Source: Aureococcus anophagefferens (lineage: Eukaryota > Sar > Pelagophyceae > Pelagomonadales > Pelagomonadaceae). Taken from it: a stretch of DNA of 64,000 nt. The notes below the pieces were generated by a model that was given only the letters and a program-made list of their open reading frames with translations, was not told where the DNA came from and did no database searches. Within the stretch, counting starts at the first letter, position 1. Each line of letters opens with the position of its first letter. Below, in pieces: positions 39,219 to 48,392 of the stretch. The stretch is from contig NW_008705561.1 in assembly GCF_000186865.1 (NCBI RefSeq), positions 435,711-499,710 of the forward strand, read 5' to 3'. The translations under genes and the position numbers were made by a program.

Positions 39219-40773
39219 TCAGTCGTCGATGGAGAGGACGGCGAAGCTGACGGCGTAGGACGCGGGCGCGGCGGCCTGGAACGCGCCGAGCCAGCCGGAC
39301 GGCGCGGCCGCGTCCATCGCGGCGAGGTCGTAGTGGTCCGGCTTGGCGGCGAAGTAGTCGAGGAGCGCCGCGGTGTTCGCGGCGAGGTCCTGGAGGCGGT
39401 GGGCCTCGTCTCCCAGGACCTGGACGTATTTCTCGCCGTAGTCGCCGTCGTAGTCGCCGGGGCCGCGGCAGACCGCGCGCGACGCCGCGGGCGAGATCGT
39501 CGAGCAGAGGAACTTGGCGAGGTCCGCGACGGGCACGGGCGCGTTCGCCGCGGGCGCGTCGGGGGCCGGCGCGCCGCCGCCGCCGAAGGACCAGATGCGC
39601 TTCTTCGTCGCGACGTCCGCGCCCGCGCGCTGCTTCGCGGCCTGAGTGGGAATCAAATCTTCAACCCGACTTCAATGTGAGCGTATGCGCCGGTTTCGAC
39701 GCAGGGCCTTCTGCCGTGCTTCGAGAACTCAATGAGAGCAATCGATTCGTCCAAAAATCAGCCGAATCGACTGCGGTTTGGCCGAGATAGAGAGTTCTGA
39801 AGTTTGGTTGGGATAACCCAGCTCACTGTTTGATTTCCACACAGTTCGCGGCGAGCATCGCGTCGACGCAGCGCCGGCGGACGTCGGCCTGCGCGAAGCA
39901 CGACAGGGGCAGGCCCTGGAACGTGAGGGGCTCGAGCATGGCCTTGCCGAGGCTCGACCGCGCGCGGTACCCCGCGAAATCGTTGTAGAAGAGCCGCGAC
40001 TCGTGGATGATCTTCGGCGAGAGCACGGCCTCGGCCGCGAGCGCGGACGCGCCCGCGTCGGGTTCCGCCTCGCGGCCGGCCTTGGCCGCGATGTGCGTGC
40101 CCTTGGCGTCGGCGAGCTCCGCCGCGGCGCCCCGGAGCGACGCGCGCCGCGGCGCCGTCGGGCCCGGCGTCGCGTCGACGGCGACGAACCGCGTGACCTT
40201 GGCGAACTGGAGCCGGAGGCAGCCCAACTCGTTCGCCGCGCGCGCGGCGGCGTCGTCGACGCGGGCCCGCTTCTCGGGCGGCGCGGCCTCGCCGTTCGCG
40301 TCCGCGAGCGCCGCGCGCGCGGACGACGCCGCCGCGGAGCCGAACGCGAACGGGTACGACTCGAGCTTGTTCGCGAAGAAGCCGCGGACGACGTACTCCG
40401 TCTCGCCGGGGCCGAGCCAGAAGTAGTGGTCCGGCGTCGACCGGTCCGTCGTCGACGCCGCGGACGCGTCGGAGCCGCGGCCCGGGCCGCAGGCCTCGTA
40501 GACGACGTCGGGCGCGCCGGAGTCGACGTAGACGCGCGCGCCGTAGAGCACGCCCTCGGGCGGCGGCCGCGCGAGCGTCACCTTGATCTCGAACTTGCTG
40601 CCCGCCTCGGCGCAGAAGAAGGCCGAGGACGCGGTCGAGGTGGCGTCGTCGGCGCTCTCCTGGTAGTACGCGATGGGCGACAGCCGCTCGCCCTCGACGA
40701 CGAGCGACGTCTGGAAGTAGATCGATTCCTCGTCCTGAGACGACTTGACGGTGGATGACTCGGCCTGGCCCAT
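39219..40773 (-). CDS. Unknown protein with predicted N-myristoylation site, two exons
   Basis: Exons 40773-39853 and 39641-39219 give 447 residues. The N-terminus MGQAESSTVK fits an N-myristoylation signal (Gly2, Ser6), so membrane attachment is likely. Residues about 20-150 look like a beta-sandwich: IYFQTSLVVEGERLSPIAYY, KFEIKVTLARPP, GARVYVDSGAPDVVYEACGP and HYFWLGPGETEYVVRGFF. An Ala-rich helical linker and a charged region follow. Exon 2 encodes a Gly/Ala/Pro linker and a helical C-terminus ending AVLSIDD. I do not recognise the family. The intron (39642-39852) is a family A introner with a perfect 8-bp duplication. Confidence 0.6.
39642..39852 (-). mobile_element. Introner element, family A (diverged subfamily A2), 211 bp
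   Basis: Phase 0 intron with GCCGCGAA duplicated at both ends; GC donor, ACTCAG acceptor. The terminal inverted repeats are CTGTGTGGAAATCAAA and, reversed, CTGAGTGGGAATCAAA. The body keeps the family A core CGATTCGGCTGATTTTTGGA and a TTCTCGAAGC block, and so is related to the 200-bp copies although its ends differ. Confidence 0.88.
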
Positions 40774-41348
40774 GATGAGAGGTGCCTGCGGGGGATGCGG
40801 TCGCGCGAGCGGCGGAAGCGCGACGACGGCGCGAACGAGCCGAGTGCGTATTTTTTCGTACGACGAGCCCGCGAGCGCGTTCGTCTGGTCTCCCGGCGTC
40901 GCGGTTCGCGCGCAGAAGTGTCATGGGGCTTTCGATAACGGCCCGAGCTTCGTTTGTAGTCGCCTCGCACGACAGACCGATGAACGGCTTTCTCGTCGCC
41001 GCCGGGGGGCGCAAATCCTCGGCGCCGCTCCCCGACACTTTTTCATGATCCAAAGGCATATGCGAATCGAATGCGACACCAAGAGAGTAGACACGGGTGG
41101 CGCACAGCGACGGCAAAGACGACGAAGCGGTCGAGGTGAAGCGAAGGTTCTCTCAGCTTCACGGCGGAGGCGCCCCGCTGCGAGGCGCGAGAGGAGGCCT
41201 GAGAGGCCTCGTACTAGTCGTAGCCTCCTCGTGAGGCCTCGCCGGCGACCCCTCCAGCCTGCCGGCCGCGTCGCCTCGACGCGCTCGTCGTGGATGAACC
41301 CGTAGGCATACGCATTCGTATGCGTCGCCAATTACGCTCGAAATATAT
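40774..41348. other. 575-bp intergenic stretch, no gene seen
   Basis: Between the unknown myristoylated-protein gene and glycosyltransferase paralogue 2. Frames on both strands are Arg-rich by-products of composition. A short palindrome, GCATACG-CATT-CGTATGC, lies near 41305-41322, and a related GCATATGCGAATCGAATGCG occurs near 41057. I see no RNA gene. Confidence 0.5.
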
Positions 41349-42725
41349 TCACGCGAACCGTTCCGCGAGGCACCGGTCGAGGCGCGGGCGGACCGTGGTC
41401 GGGTCCTCGATGTAGGACTGGTGCTCGAGGAAGATCGCGAGGTTGTGGTCCGCCCACTCGGCGCAGTAGGGCGCCGCGCCCGGGAACCGCTTCCGCCGCG
41501 CGACGTACTCGGAGACGAGGAGGTACTTGTAGCCGAGCGTCTTCTCCGCGCGATTCCGGCCCGCGTGCTCCTTGCTCGAGAGGATCGGCACGCTCCCGGC
41601 CATGATCGCCTCGAAGAAGCGGAGGGACCAGGGCATGTCGCCCGCGGGCGCGAGCGTGAAGCGCGACCGCGCGAGTTTCTCGTAGTAGGCCGGGTCGCAC
41701 GTCGCGCGCTTGCAGCTGCTCGCGTTGACGCCGCTGAACGACATGGGCCGGAAGCCCGCGGCGGATGACGTTTTGTCGAACGCACCGCGCGACACGTACG
41801 TCGCCGCGTCGGTTATGGACGTGTCCACGAGGACGGACTCGGCCGTGAAAAAGGCGTCGACGAAGGGCCCGAGCCAGACGCGCATGCTCGCGGCCACCCG
41901 CGTCGAGAAGACGTCCGCGTCGTAGTCTTCTCGCAACACGTAGTCGAGCAGCGGCGACCCGTCGTCGTCGCCGTGGAGCCGCCCGAGGAAGTTCACGTCG
42001 ACGTCCCGCGTCGACGCGGACGCGTGCGCGCGCGCCGCCTCGATCTGGGACCGCGGGAACATGAGGTAGCGGTCGCCCGCCGGATGATTCCCCGGAAGGT
42101 TCCCGCGGATCGCGCGCTGGATGGTCCGCCGCTCGCGGGCCCGCTCGCGGTTCAGCGCCGCGAAGCTGCAGCACGTCGCCCGCATGTCGCGGCTCAGCGC
42201 CGCGTCGTCCGGCGAGTCGTGGACGTGGGCCTCCTGGAAGCGGCCGAAGCACTTGGACTGCGCCGCGCGCGGGCCGGGGAAGAACGTCAGCGCGTGGTCG
42301 TCGTAGGACCGCGCCGGCGGGTCGTCGCAGAAGCTCTCGAGCGTCGCCGCGGCCGCGGCCGCGTCGGCGAACTCGCGGCCGACGGCGGCGCACGCGCCGT
42401 CGGCCGCGCCGCCGCCGACGAGCGCGGCGCCGTCGCAGCAGGCCACGCACGCGTTCGGGCACGCGGCCGCCGCCGCGGCGGCGCCGCAGGCTCGCCGTCG
42501 GACGTCGGGCGCGCTCGTCTGGAGCCGGGCGCAGGTCCGCCGCGCGCCGTCCGAGCCGACGAAGCTCCCCGCGCCCGGCTCGTGGAACGGGCACCCGACG
42601 CCGTGGCCCAGGTTCCACCACCCCAGGCTCCCTTTGCCTTCGTAGGGCTTCGGCGCGGAGCTATTGTGACCGCGTTGTTTGGGTTCGGCGCACGCGACGG
42701 CGCAGAGAGCGAGGAGGCGTCGCAT
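41349..42725 (-). CDS. Exostosin-like (GT47-type) glycosyltransferase, paralogue 2
   Basis: A 458-residue protein with a signal peptide (MRRLLALCAVACA). It shares the Cys-rich N-terminal half (GHGVGCPFHEPG, CPNACVACCDGAALVGGG), YLMFPRSQIEAARAHAS, DVDVNFLGRL and the GT47 core KLARSRFTLAPAGDMPWSLR, FFEAIMAGSVPILSS with the other paralogues. It is much closer to paralogue 3 (48393-49814) than to paralogue 1; the last 120 residues of 2 and 3 are almost the same. Those two genes bracket the MYND array in the same orientation. Probably Golgi glycan synthesis. Confidence 0.75.
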   Translation of the reverse strand: MRRLLALCAVACAEPKQRGHNSSAPKPYEGKGSLGWWNLGHGVGCPFHEPGAGSFVGSDGARRTCARLQTSAPDVRRRACGAAAAAAACPNACVACCDGAALVGGGAADGACAAVGREFADAAAAAATLESFCDDPPARSYDDHALTFFPGPRAAQSKCFGRFQEAHVHDSPDDAALSRDMRATCCSFAALNRERARERRTIQRAIRGNLPGNHPAGDRYLMFPRSQIEAARAHASASTRDVDVNFLGRLHGDDDGSPLLDYVLREDYDADVFSTRVAASMRVWLGPFVDAFFTAESVLVDTSITDAATYVSRGAFDKTSSAAGFRPMSFSGVNASSCKRATCDPAYYEKLARSRFTLAPAGDMPWSLRFFEAIMAGSVPILSSKEHAGRNRAEKTLGYKYLLVSEYVARRKRFPGAAPYCAEWADHNLAIFLEHQSYIEDPTTVRPRLDRCLAERFA

Positions 42726-42779
42726 CGTTTTGCGTCGCTCCGCGCCCGCGAGAGAGGCTCGCAGACACGCTCTTGCAAT

Positions 42780-42795
42780 GCGTCTCTAAACGTAC
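42780..42795. promoter_or_regulatory. Shared upstream motif of two glycosyltransferase paralogues
   Basis: GCGTCTCTAAACGTACG lies about 55 bp upstream of the ATG of paralogue 2. The same motif, TACGTTTAGAGACGC, lies at about 49903-49918 upstream of paralogue 3 in the opposite orientation. It could be a regulatory element or residual duplicated DNA. Confidence 0.35.
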
Positions 42796-42963
42796 GCGAC
42801 GAGCGCGGTCGATGGCTCAGAGAGCCTCACAGGCGCGCGGGTGTGCCATGGACGCGCTCAGTCTCGCCACAGCAATCGGCGATTAATCGCAATTCTCAGA
42901 GCAGGTGGTCGATCGAGAGTCGATCTGGAGGCGCCCCCCCTGTCGTCGTCGCGCGCCGAAGTC

Positions 42964-44022
42964 ATGTCGTGGCAGGAGAAGAAGTTGGAGTATGAGAATC
43001 GCATGGCCCGAGCGAGGGGCAAAAAACTCGACACTCTCAAGACCTGCACGATCTGCGGCGCCGACAAGGCCAAGGCGTGCCGAGGTTGCGGCACGACGGC
43101 CTACTGTTCGACGGACTGCCAACGCATCGACTGGCGCGACCGGGGCCACCGGAAGGTCTGCAAGAAGATCCAGGCCGCGGAGGCGGCGCGGGCGGAAGCG
43201 CCGACGCGCCCGCCGTCGCCGCCGCGGGACGTGTTCTACGGCCCCGCGCCGCGGTCGGACGCCGACGTAATCCGCGCGCGCATCGCGGCGGAACACGAGG
43301 CCGCCCGCGCGCGGCGCGAGGCGAACCCGGAGCGAGAGCCGCTGTCTGCGCGGTACGGGTCGCGGTGCCCCATCTGTCTCGAGGAGTGGGACGTGAATGA
43401 TATGGGCATGTTACGCGTCTGTTGCTGCCGGACGGTCTGCCGATCGTGCGAGGACAAGATTGGCATCGGTGCGTGTCCCCTCTGTCGTGTATCGCGCGCA
43501 GAAAGCGATGCGGAAAACCTCGCCCGCCTGCGCCGCCATGTGGAGAACGAAGTGCCGGAAGCGATTACGTTTTTGGGAACTGCGTACCGCCGCGGTTACT
43601 TCGGCCTCGTGAAATCCGATAAGAAAGCCGCGAAAATTTGGAAGCGCGCCGTGGAGCTCGGGGACGTGGAAGCAATGAGCCACCTTGCGGAATTGTACGA
43701 GGATGGAAGTGGCGTCAAGCTGGACAAGAAGAAGGCGGAGCGGCTGTATCGCATGGCCGCAGACCGAGGCGACGCGTACGCGCAAAACAGTTTAGGGAGT
43801 TTACTTGATGCTGAAAAGAAACATGAAGAAGCGTTCCGGTACTTCGCGCTCGCGGCGAATCAAGGCGAAACTTTTGCAGAGATCAGCCTTGGCTGCTGTT
43901 ACAGGCTCGGACAAGGCACGGAAGTCGACCTCGGCAAAGCCAGGTACTGGTTCGAGCGCGCCGCTGCCAAGGGCGACGAGGATGCTAAAGGTGCCCTCGC
44001 GCGCCTCGACGAGCAATTATAG
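42964..44022 (+). CDS. MYND-RING-Sel1 repeat protein, tandem copy 1
   Basis: A 352-residue protein starting MSWQEKKLEYENRMARARG. Domains in order: MYND zinc finger (about 27-68: CTICGADKAKACRGCGTTAYCS, CQRIDW, HRKVCKK); a charged helical linker with AAEAARAEAPTRPPSPP; a RING-like finger (CPICLEEWDV, then RVCCCRTVCRSCEDKIGIGACPLC); and four to five Sel1 repeats of about 36 residues (AITFLGTAYRRGYFGL, AMSHLAELYEDGSGVKLD, AQNSLGSLLDAEKKHEE, AEISLGCCYRLGQGTEVD, ARYWFERAA). The RING suggests ubiquitin ligase activity and the Sel1 solenoid protein binding; both are family-level inferences. First of four head-to-tail copies. Confidence 0.85.
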   Translation: MSWQEKKLEYENRMARARGKKLDTLKTCTICGADKAKACRGCGTTAYCSTDCQRIDWRDRGHRKVCKKIQAAEAARAEAPTRPPSPPRDVFYGPAPRSDADVIRARIAAEHEAARARREANPEREPLSARYGSRCPICLEEWDVNDMGMLRVCCCRTVCRSCEDKIGIGACPLCRVSRAESDAENLARLRRHVENEVPEAITFLGTAYRRGYFGLVKSDKKAAKIWKRAVELGDVEAMSHLAELYEDGSGVKLDKKKAERLYRMAADRGDAYAQNSLGSLLDAEKKHEEAFRYFALAANQGETFAEISLGCCYRLGQGTEVDLGKARYWFERAAAKGDEDAKGALARLDEQL

Positions 44023-44341
44023 CCTAACTTTTTCGCCGCGTCGTCGCCCGAGCCCGAGATGCTGCGCTTCAAGTTGCGCGCGGGCGAGTCGTGCTTGGCC
44101 TTGGCCTCGTCGTCGCCGCGTTCCTCTCCGCGCCGACCTTCACGGTCTGGTGCCTCGCGTTCGTGAACGCGAAGCCCGCCTGGCGCAAGGACGACGACGC
44201 CGCCAAGGGGGGCATGGAGAACAACATGAACGCGATGCTCTAGGGGTGGCTTAGCCTGGGGTAAGATTTTGAGCGATTTTGCCTTGCGGGTCGCGGTACT
44301 GTAGTAAGTCGAGTCGAGAGGGATAGGACGCGCCCCGAGTC
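44023..44341 (+). pseudogene. Spacer with fragment of a small membrane-protein gene, copy 1
   Basis: From 44082 to 44243 the frame reads GLGLVVAAFLSAPTFTVWCL then AFVNAKPAWRKDDDAAKGG and ends at TAG. It looks like a membrane segment plus tail from the last exon of an unrelated gene. It has no start. The same fragment follows copies 2 and 3 of the MYND array, so it belongs to the duplicated unit. The region before copy 2 carries GATAGGACGCGCCCCGAGTC directly ahead of its ATG. Confidence 0.55.
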
Positions 44342-45400
44342 ATGTCGTGGCGGGAGAAGAAGTTGGAGTATGAGACTCGCATGGCCCGAGCGAGGGGCAA
44401 AAAACTCGACACTCTCAAGACCTGCACGATCTGCGGCGCCGACAAGGCCAAGTCTTGCGCAGGTTGCGGCACGACGGCCTACTGTTCGACGGACTGCCAA
44501 CGCATCGACTGGCGCGACCGGGGCCACCGGAAGGTCTGCAAGAAGATCCAGGCCGCGGAGGCGGCGCGGGCGGAAGCGCCGACGCGCGCGCCGTCGCCGC
44601 CGCGGGACGTGTTCTACGGCCCCGCGCCGCGGTCGCACGCCGACGAGGTCCGCGCGCGCATCGCGGCGGAGCACGAGGCGGCGCGGGCGCGGCGCGAGGC
44701 GAACCCGGAGCGGGAGCCGCTGTCTGCGCGGTACGGGTCGCGATGCCCGATCTGCCTCGAGGAGTGGGACGTGAATGTTATGGGGGGGCTTCGCGTCTGT
44801 TGCTGCCGAAAGGTCTGCCAATCGTGCCGGGGCAAGATCGGCATCGACGCGTGTCCCCTCTGTCGCCTACCGTGCCCAGAAGATAGTGCGGAACAGCTCG
44901 CGCGTCTGCGCCGCCATGTGGAGAACGAGGTGCCGGAAGCGATTACGTTTTTGGGAGAGGCGTACTTTCGCGGTCTGTTGGGCCTCGTGAAATCCGATAA
45001 GAAAGCGGCGAAGATTTGGAAGCGCGCCGTGGAGCTCGGGAACGTGGACGCGATGGTAGTTCTTGGGGTTTCGTACCAGAATGGAAGTGGTGTCAAGCTG
45101 GACAAGAAGAAGGCGGAGCGGCTGTTTCGCATGGCCGCAGATCGGGGCCACGCGGTCGCGCAATCCAATTTAGGGATTTTACTTTACCATGAGGAGAAAT
45201 TTGAAGAGGCGTTCCGTTACTTTGTGCTCGCGGCGGATCAAGGCTTTACCGATGGAGAGAACAACCTTGGCTGCTGTTACAGGGACGGAAAAGGCACGGA
45301 AGTCGACCTCGGCAAAGCCAGATACTGGCTTGAGCGCGCCGCTGCCAAGGGCAGTGAGCTAGCTACAAGGAACCTCGCGGACCTCGACGCGCGAGTGTAG
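44342..45400 (+). CDS. MYND-RING-Sel1 repeat protein, tandem copy 2
   Basis: A 352-residue paralogue of copy 1 starting MSWREKKLEYETRMARARG, with MYND finger CTICGADKAKSCAGCG, RING CPICLEEWDVNVMGGLRVCC and about five Sel1 repeats (AMVVLGVSYQNGSGVKLD, AQSNLGILLYHEEKFEE, GENNLGCCYRDGKGTEVD). The DNA from the second MYND half to the RING (about 44455-44765) is almost identical to the other copies, while the Sel1 part is more diverged. Its immediate leader is the same as that of copy 4, so copies 2 and 4 may share regulation. Confidence 0.85.
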   Translation: MSWREKKLEYETRMARARGKKLDTLKTCTICGADKAKSCAGCGTTAYCSTDCQRIDWRDRGHRKVCKKIQAAEAARAEAPTRAPSPPRDVFYGPAPRSHADEVRARIAAEHEAARARREANPEREPLSARYGSRCPICLEEWDVNVMGGLRVCCCRKVCQSCRGKIGIDACPLCRLPCPEDSAEQLARLRRHVENEVPEAITFLGEAYFRGLLGLVKSDKKAAKIWKRAVELGNVDAMVVLGVSYQNGSGVKLDKKKAERLFRMAADRGHAVAQSNLGILLYHEEKFEEAFRYFVLAADQGFTDGENNLGCCYRDGKGTEVDLGKARYWLERAAAKGSELATRNLADLDARV

Positions 45401-45717
45401 CCTAAGTCTATACGCCGCGTCGTCGCCCGAGCCCGAGATGCTGCGCTTCAAGTTGCTCGCGGGCGAGTCGTGCTTGGCCTTGGCGTCGTCGTCGCCGCGT
45501 TCCGCTCCGCGCCGACCTTCGCGGTCTGGTGCCTCGCGTTTCTGAACTCGAAGCCCGCCTGGCGCAAGGAAGAAGACGCCGCCAAGCGGGGCATGGAGAA
45601 CGACATGAGCGCAATGCTTGAGGGGTGGGCTTACCCGGGGTAAGATTTTGAGCGATTCTGCCTTTGCGATCGGCCGAGGAGCCTGGAGCGACGCAAGGAC
45701 GCGCGCGGTAAGAGGCC
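45401..45717 (+). pseudogene. Spacer with membrane-protein fragment, copy 2
   Basis: From 45461 to 45643 the frame reads GLGVVVAAFRSAPTFAVWCL and NSKPAWRKEEDAAKRGMEND, ending at TAA after GWAYPG. It has the same fragment as at 44082-44243, still open but with an Arg in the membrane segment, and has no start. The rest of the spacer resembles the other array spacers. Confidence 0.5.
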
Positions 45718-46767
45718 ATGGACCCGGAATTGATCAAGAAGAAGCGAGAGTACGAGGCGCGAAAAACCCGTACGAAGCTGGCGCTCAACATATGCACGAT
45801 TTGCGGGAAGAAGGATGCCCGGCCCTGCAAAGGTTGCGGCACGACGGCCTACTGTTCGACGGACTGTCAACGCATCGACTGGCGCGACCGGGGCCACCGG
45901 AAGGTCTGCAAGAAGATCCAGGCCGCGGAGGCGGCGCGGGCGGAAGCGCCGACGCGCGCGCCGTCGCCGCCGCGGGACGTGTTCTACGGCCCCGCGCCGC
46001 GGTCGCACGCCGACGAGGTCCGCGCGCGCATCGCGGCGGAACACGAAGCGGCGCGGGCGCGGCGCGAGGCGAACCCGGAGCGGGAGCCGCAGTCGGCGCG
46101 GTACGGGTCGCGGTGCCCGATCTGCCTCGAGGAGTGGGACGTGAATCTGCCGGGCGTGCTTCTCGTCTGTTGCTGCCGAAAGGTCTGCCGATCGTGCAAC
46201 GACAAGATCGGCATCGACGCGTGTCCTCTCTGTCGTTTACCGCTAGGAAGCGATGCGGAGCAGCTCGCGCAGCTTCGCCGCCATGTGGAGAACGAGGTAC
46301 CGGAAGCGATTACAAGTTTGGGAAATGCGTACCGCCGCGGTTACTTCGGCCTCGTGAAATCCGATAAGAAAGCCGCGAAAATTTGGAAGCGCGCCGTGGA
46401 GCTCGGGAACGTGGACGCGATGGTACACCTTGGGATATTGCACCAGCATGGAACTGGCGTCAAGCTCGACAAGAAGAAGGCGGAGCGGCTGTATCGCATG
46501 GCCGCAGATCGGGGCGACCCGGTCGCGCAATGCAATGTAGGAAAGTTACTTGATTCTGAGGAGAAACATGAAGAGGCGTTCCGGTACTACGCGCTCGCGG
46601 CGGATCAAGGCTTTACCCCCGGGGAGACTCTCCTTGGCCTTTGTTACCACGAAGGAGAAGGCACGGAAGTCGACCTCGGCAAAGCCAGGTACTGGTTCGA
46701 GCGCGCCGCTGCCAAGGGCAACGAGGATGCTAAAGGTGCCCTCGCGCGTCTCGACGCGCGAGCATAG
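45718..46767 (+). CDS. MYND-RING-Sel1 repeat protein, tandem copy 3
   Basis: A 349-residue copy with a replaced N-terminus (MDPELIKKKREYEARKTRTK) and a modified first MYND half (CTICGKKDARPCKGCG). From GTTAYCSTDCQRIDW onward it is again nearly identical to the others. The RING reads CPICLEEWDVNLPGVLLVCC. Five Sel1 repeats follow (AMVHLGILHQHGTGVKLD, AQCNVGKLLDSEEKHEE, GETLLGLCYHEGEGTEVD). The sharp change from diverged to identical sequence inside one gene suggests gene conversion or a recombinant origin. Confidence 0.85.
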   Translation: MDPELIKKKREYEARKTRTKLALNICTICGKKDARPCKGCGTTAYCSTDCQRIDWRDRGHRKVCKKIQAAEAARAEAPTRAPSPPRDVFYGPAPRSHADEVRARIAAEHEAARARREANPEREPQSARYGSRCPICLEEWDVNLPGVLLVCCCRKVCRSCNDKIGIDACPLCRLPLGSDAEQLAQLRRHVENEVPEAITSLGNAYRRGYFGLVKSDKKAAKIWKRAVELGNVDAMVHLGILHQHGTGVKLDKKKAERLYRMAADRGDPVAQCNVGKLLDSEEKHEEAFRYYALAADQGFTPGETLLGLCYHEGEGTEVDLGKARYWFERAAAKGNEDAKGALARLDARA

Positions 46768-47091
46768 AGCCTAACAATATTTACGCCGCGGCTTCGCCCG
46801 GGCCCGAGATCCTGCTCTTGCGCGCGGGCGAGTCGCGCTTGGCCTTGGCGTCGTGTCGCCGCGCGCCTCTCCGCGCCGACCTTCGTGGTCTGGTGCCTGG
46901 CATTCTTGAACGCGAAGCCCGCCTGGCGCAAGGACGACGACGCCGCCAAGGGGGGCATGGAGAACGACATGAGCGCGATGCTTGAGGGGTGGGCTTAGGC
47001 CTGGAGTAGGCTTTGAGCGATTTTGCCTTTGCGAGCTCGCGAAGTCGAGTCGAGACCTCGAGAGGAGCGGCGATAGGACGCGCCCCGAGTC
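46768..47091 (+). pseudogene. Spacer with membrane-protein fragment, copy 3, frameshifted
   Basis: The fragment is seen again from about 46826 to 46998 (SAPTFVVWCLAFLNAKPAWR ... MENDMSAMLEGWA, TAG), but a small deletion near 46850 puts the membrane-segment half out of frame. This shows the fragments are not maintained by selection. Confidence 0.5.
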
Positions 47092-48156
47092 ATGTCGTGG
47101 CAGGAGAAGAAGTTGGAGTATGAGAATCGCATGGCCCGAGCGAAGGGCAAAAAACTCGACACTCTCAAGACCTGCACGATCTGCGGCGCCGACAAAGCCA
47201 AGGCTTGCGCAGGTTGCGGCACGACGGCCTACTGTTCGACGGACTGCCAACGCATCGACTGGCGCGACCGGGGCCACCGGAAGGTCTGCAAGAAGATCCA
47301 GGCCGCGGAGGCGGCGCGGGCGGAAGCGCCGACGCGCGCGCCGTCGCCGCCGCGGGACGTGTTCTACGGCCCCGCGCCGCGGTCGCACGCCGACGAGGTC
47401 CGCGCGCGCATCGCGGCGGAACACGAGGCCGCCCGTGCGCGGCGCGAAGCGAACCCGGAGCGAGAGCCGCTGTCTGCGCGGTACGGGTCGCGGTGCCCGA
47501 TCTGCCTCGAGGAGTGGGACGTGAATGCTGAGTGGGTGTTACGTTGCTGTTGCTGCCGAAAGGTCTGCCGATCGTGCGAGGGCAAGATCGGCACCAACGC
47601 GTGTCCCCTCTGTCGTGTACCGTACCCGGAAGATAACGCGGAAAACCTCGCGCGTCTTCGCCGCCATGTGGAGAACGAGGTGCCGGAAGCGATTACGTTT
47701 TTGGGAAGTGCGTACCGCGGCGGTCGGTTGGGCCTCGTGAAATCCGATAAGAAAGCCGCAAAGATTTACCGGCGCGCCGTGGAGCTCGGCGACGTGGACG
47801 CGATGGCATTTCTGGGGGAAATGTACGACGCCGAGGACGGGGAAGGCGTCAAGCTGGACAAGAAGAAGGCGGAGCGGCTGTATCGCGCGGCCGCGGACCG
47901 GGGCGACGCACACGCGCAAAACAATTTGGGGGTTTTACTTTACTGTGAGAAGAAATTTGAAGAAGCGGTCCGGTACTACGCGCTCGCGGCGAATCAAGGC
48001 TATACCGATGGAGAGTATAACCTTGGCTGCTGGTACCGCGATGGAAAAGGCACGGAAGTCGACGTCGGCAAAGCCAGATACTGGTTCGAGCGAGCCGCTG
48101 CCAAGGGCGACGAGGATGCGAGGAAGAACCTCGCGTGCCTCGACGCGCGAGTGTAG
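47092..48156 (+). CDS. MYND-RING-Sel1 repeat protein, tandem copy 4
   Basis: A 354-residue copy starting MSWQEKKLEYENRMARAKG, closest to copies 1 and 2 at the N-terminus. MYND finger CTICGADKAKACAGCG, RING CPICLEEWDVNAEWVLRCCC, and Sel1 repeats including AMAFLGEMYDAEDGEGVKLD (two residues longer than in the other copies), AQNNLGVLLYCEKKFEE and GEYNLGCWYRDGKGTEVD. The linker between the fingers is almost the same as in all copies. It is the last of the array and is followed by a different gene fragment. Confidence 0.85.
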   Translation: MSWQEKKLEYENRMARAKGKKLDTLKTCTICGADKAKACAGCGTTAYCSTDCQRIDWRDRGHRKVCKKIQAAEAARAEAPTRAPSPPRDVFYGPAPRSHADEVRARIAAEHEAARARREANPEREPLSARYGSRCPICLEEWDVNAEWVLRCCCCRKVCRSCEGKIGTNACPLCRVPYPEDNAENLARLRRHVENEVPEAITFLGSAYRGGRLGLVKSDKKAAKIYRRAVELGDVDAMAFLGEMYDAEDGEGVKLDKKKAERLYRAAADRGDAHAQNNLGVLLYCEKKFEEAVRYYALAANQGYTDGEYNLGCWYRDGKGTEVDVGKARYWFERAAAKGDEDARKNLACLDARV

Positions 48157-48163
48157 CCTAAGT

Positions 48164-48346
48164 CTTGCCGCGCTCGCGATCAACATCACCACCAAGAAGC
48201 TCGCCGACCCCTACGGCCACGACCTCGACGACATCCACATCCTCTCGCTCTGCAAGCTCATGCCCGGCGCCTGCGCGCGCATCCTCGAGACGTCGCCGCC
48301 GCCGCGCTCCGCCGAGACTACGACCACGTTCGTTCGTTCGAATTAA
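48164..48346 (+). pseudogene. Orphan C-terminal fragment, possibly bestrophin-like
   Basis: The frame reads LAINITTKKLADPYGHDLDD, IHILSLCKLMPGACARIL and ends at TAA (48344-48346). NPFG/DPYG-D-x-DD segments occur near the end of bestrophin-type channels, so this may be a piece of such a gene, but the match is short. It has no start and directly follows MYND copy 4. Confidence 0.35.
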
Positions 48347-48392
48347 TTCAATCCCGCCGCGCCGAGTCCGCCGAGACTACGACATAAAGTAA

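Noticed and set aside
40921..41331. Possible small gene on the minus strand in the 40.8-41.3 kb gap
   Set aside because: Arg-rich composition, no domain and no support from the flanks.
42964..48156. CRISPR-like or satellite repeat interpretation of the 43-48 kb repeats
   Set aside because: The repeat unit is a full protein gene plus spacer; this is tandem gene duplication.
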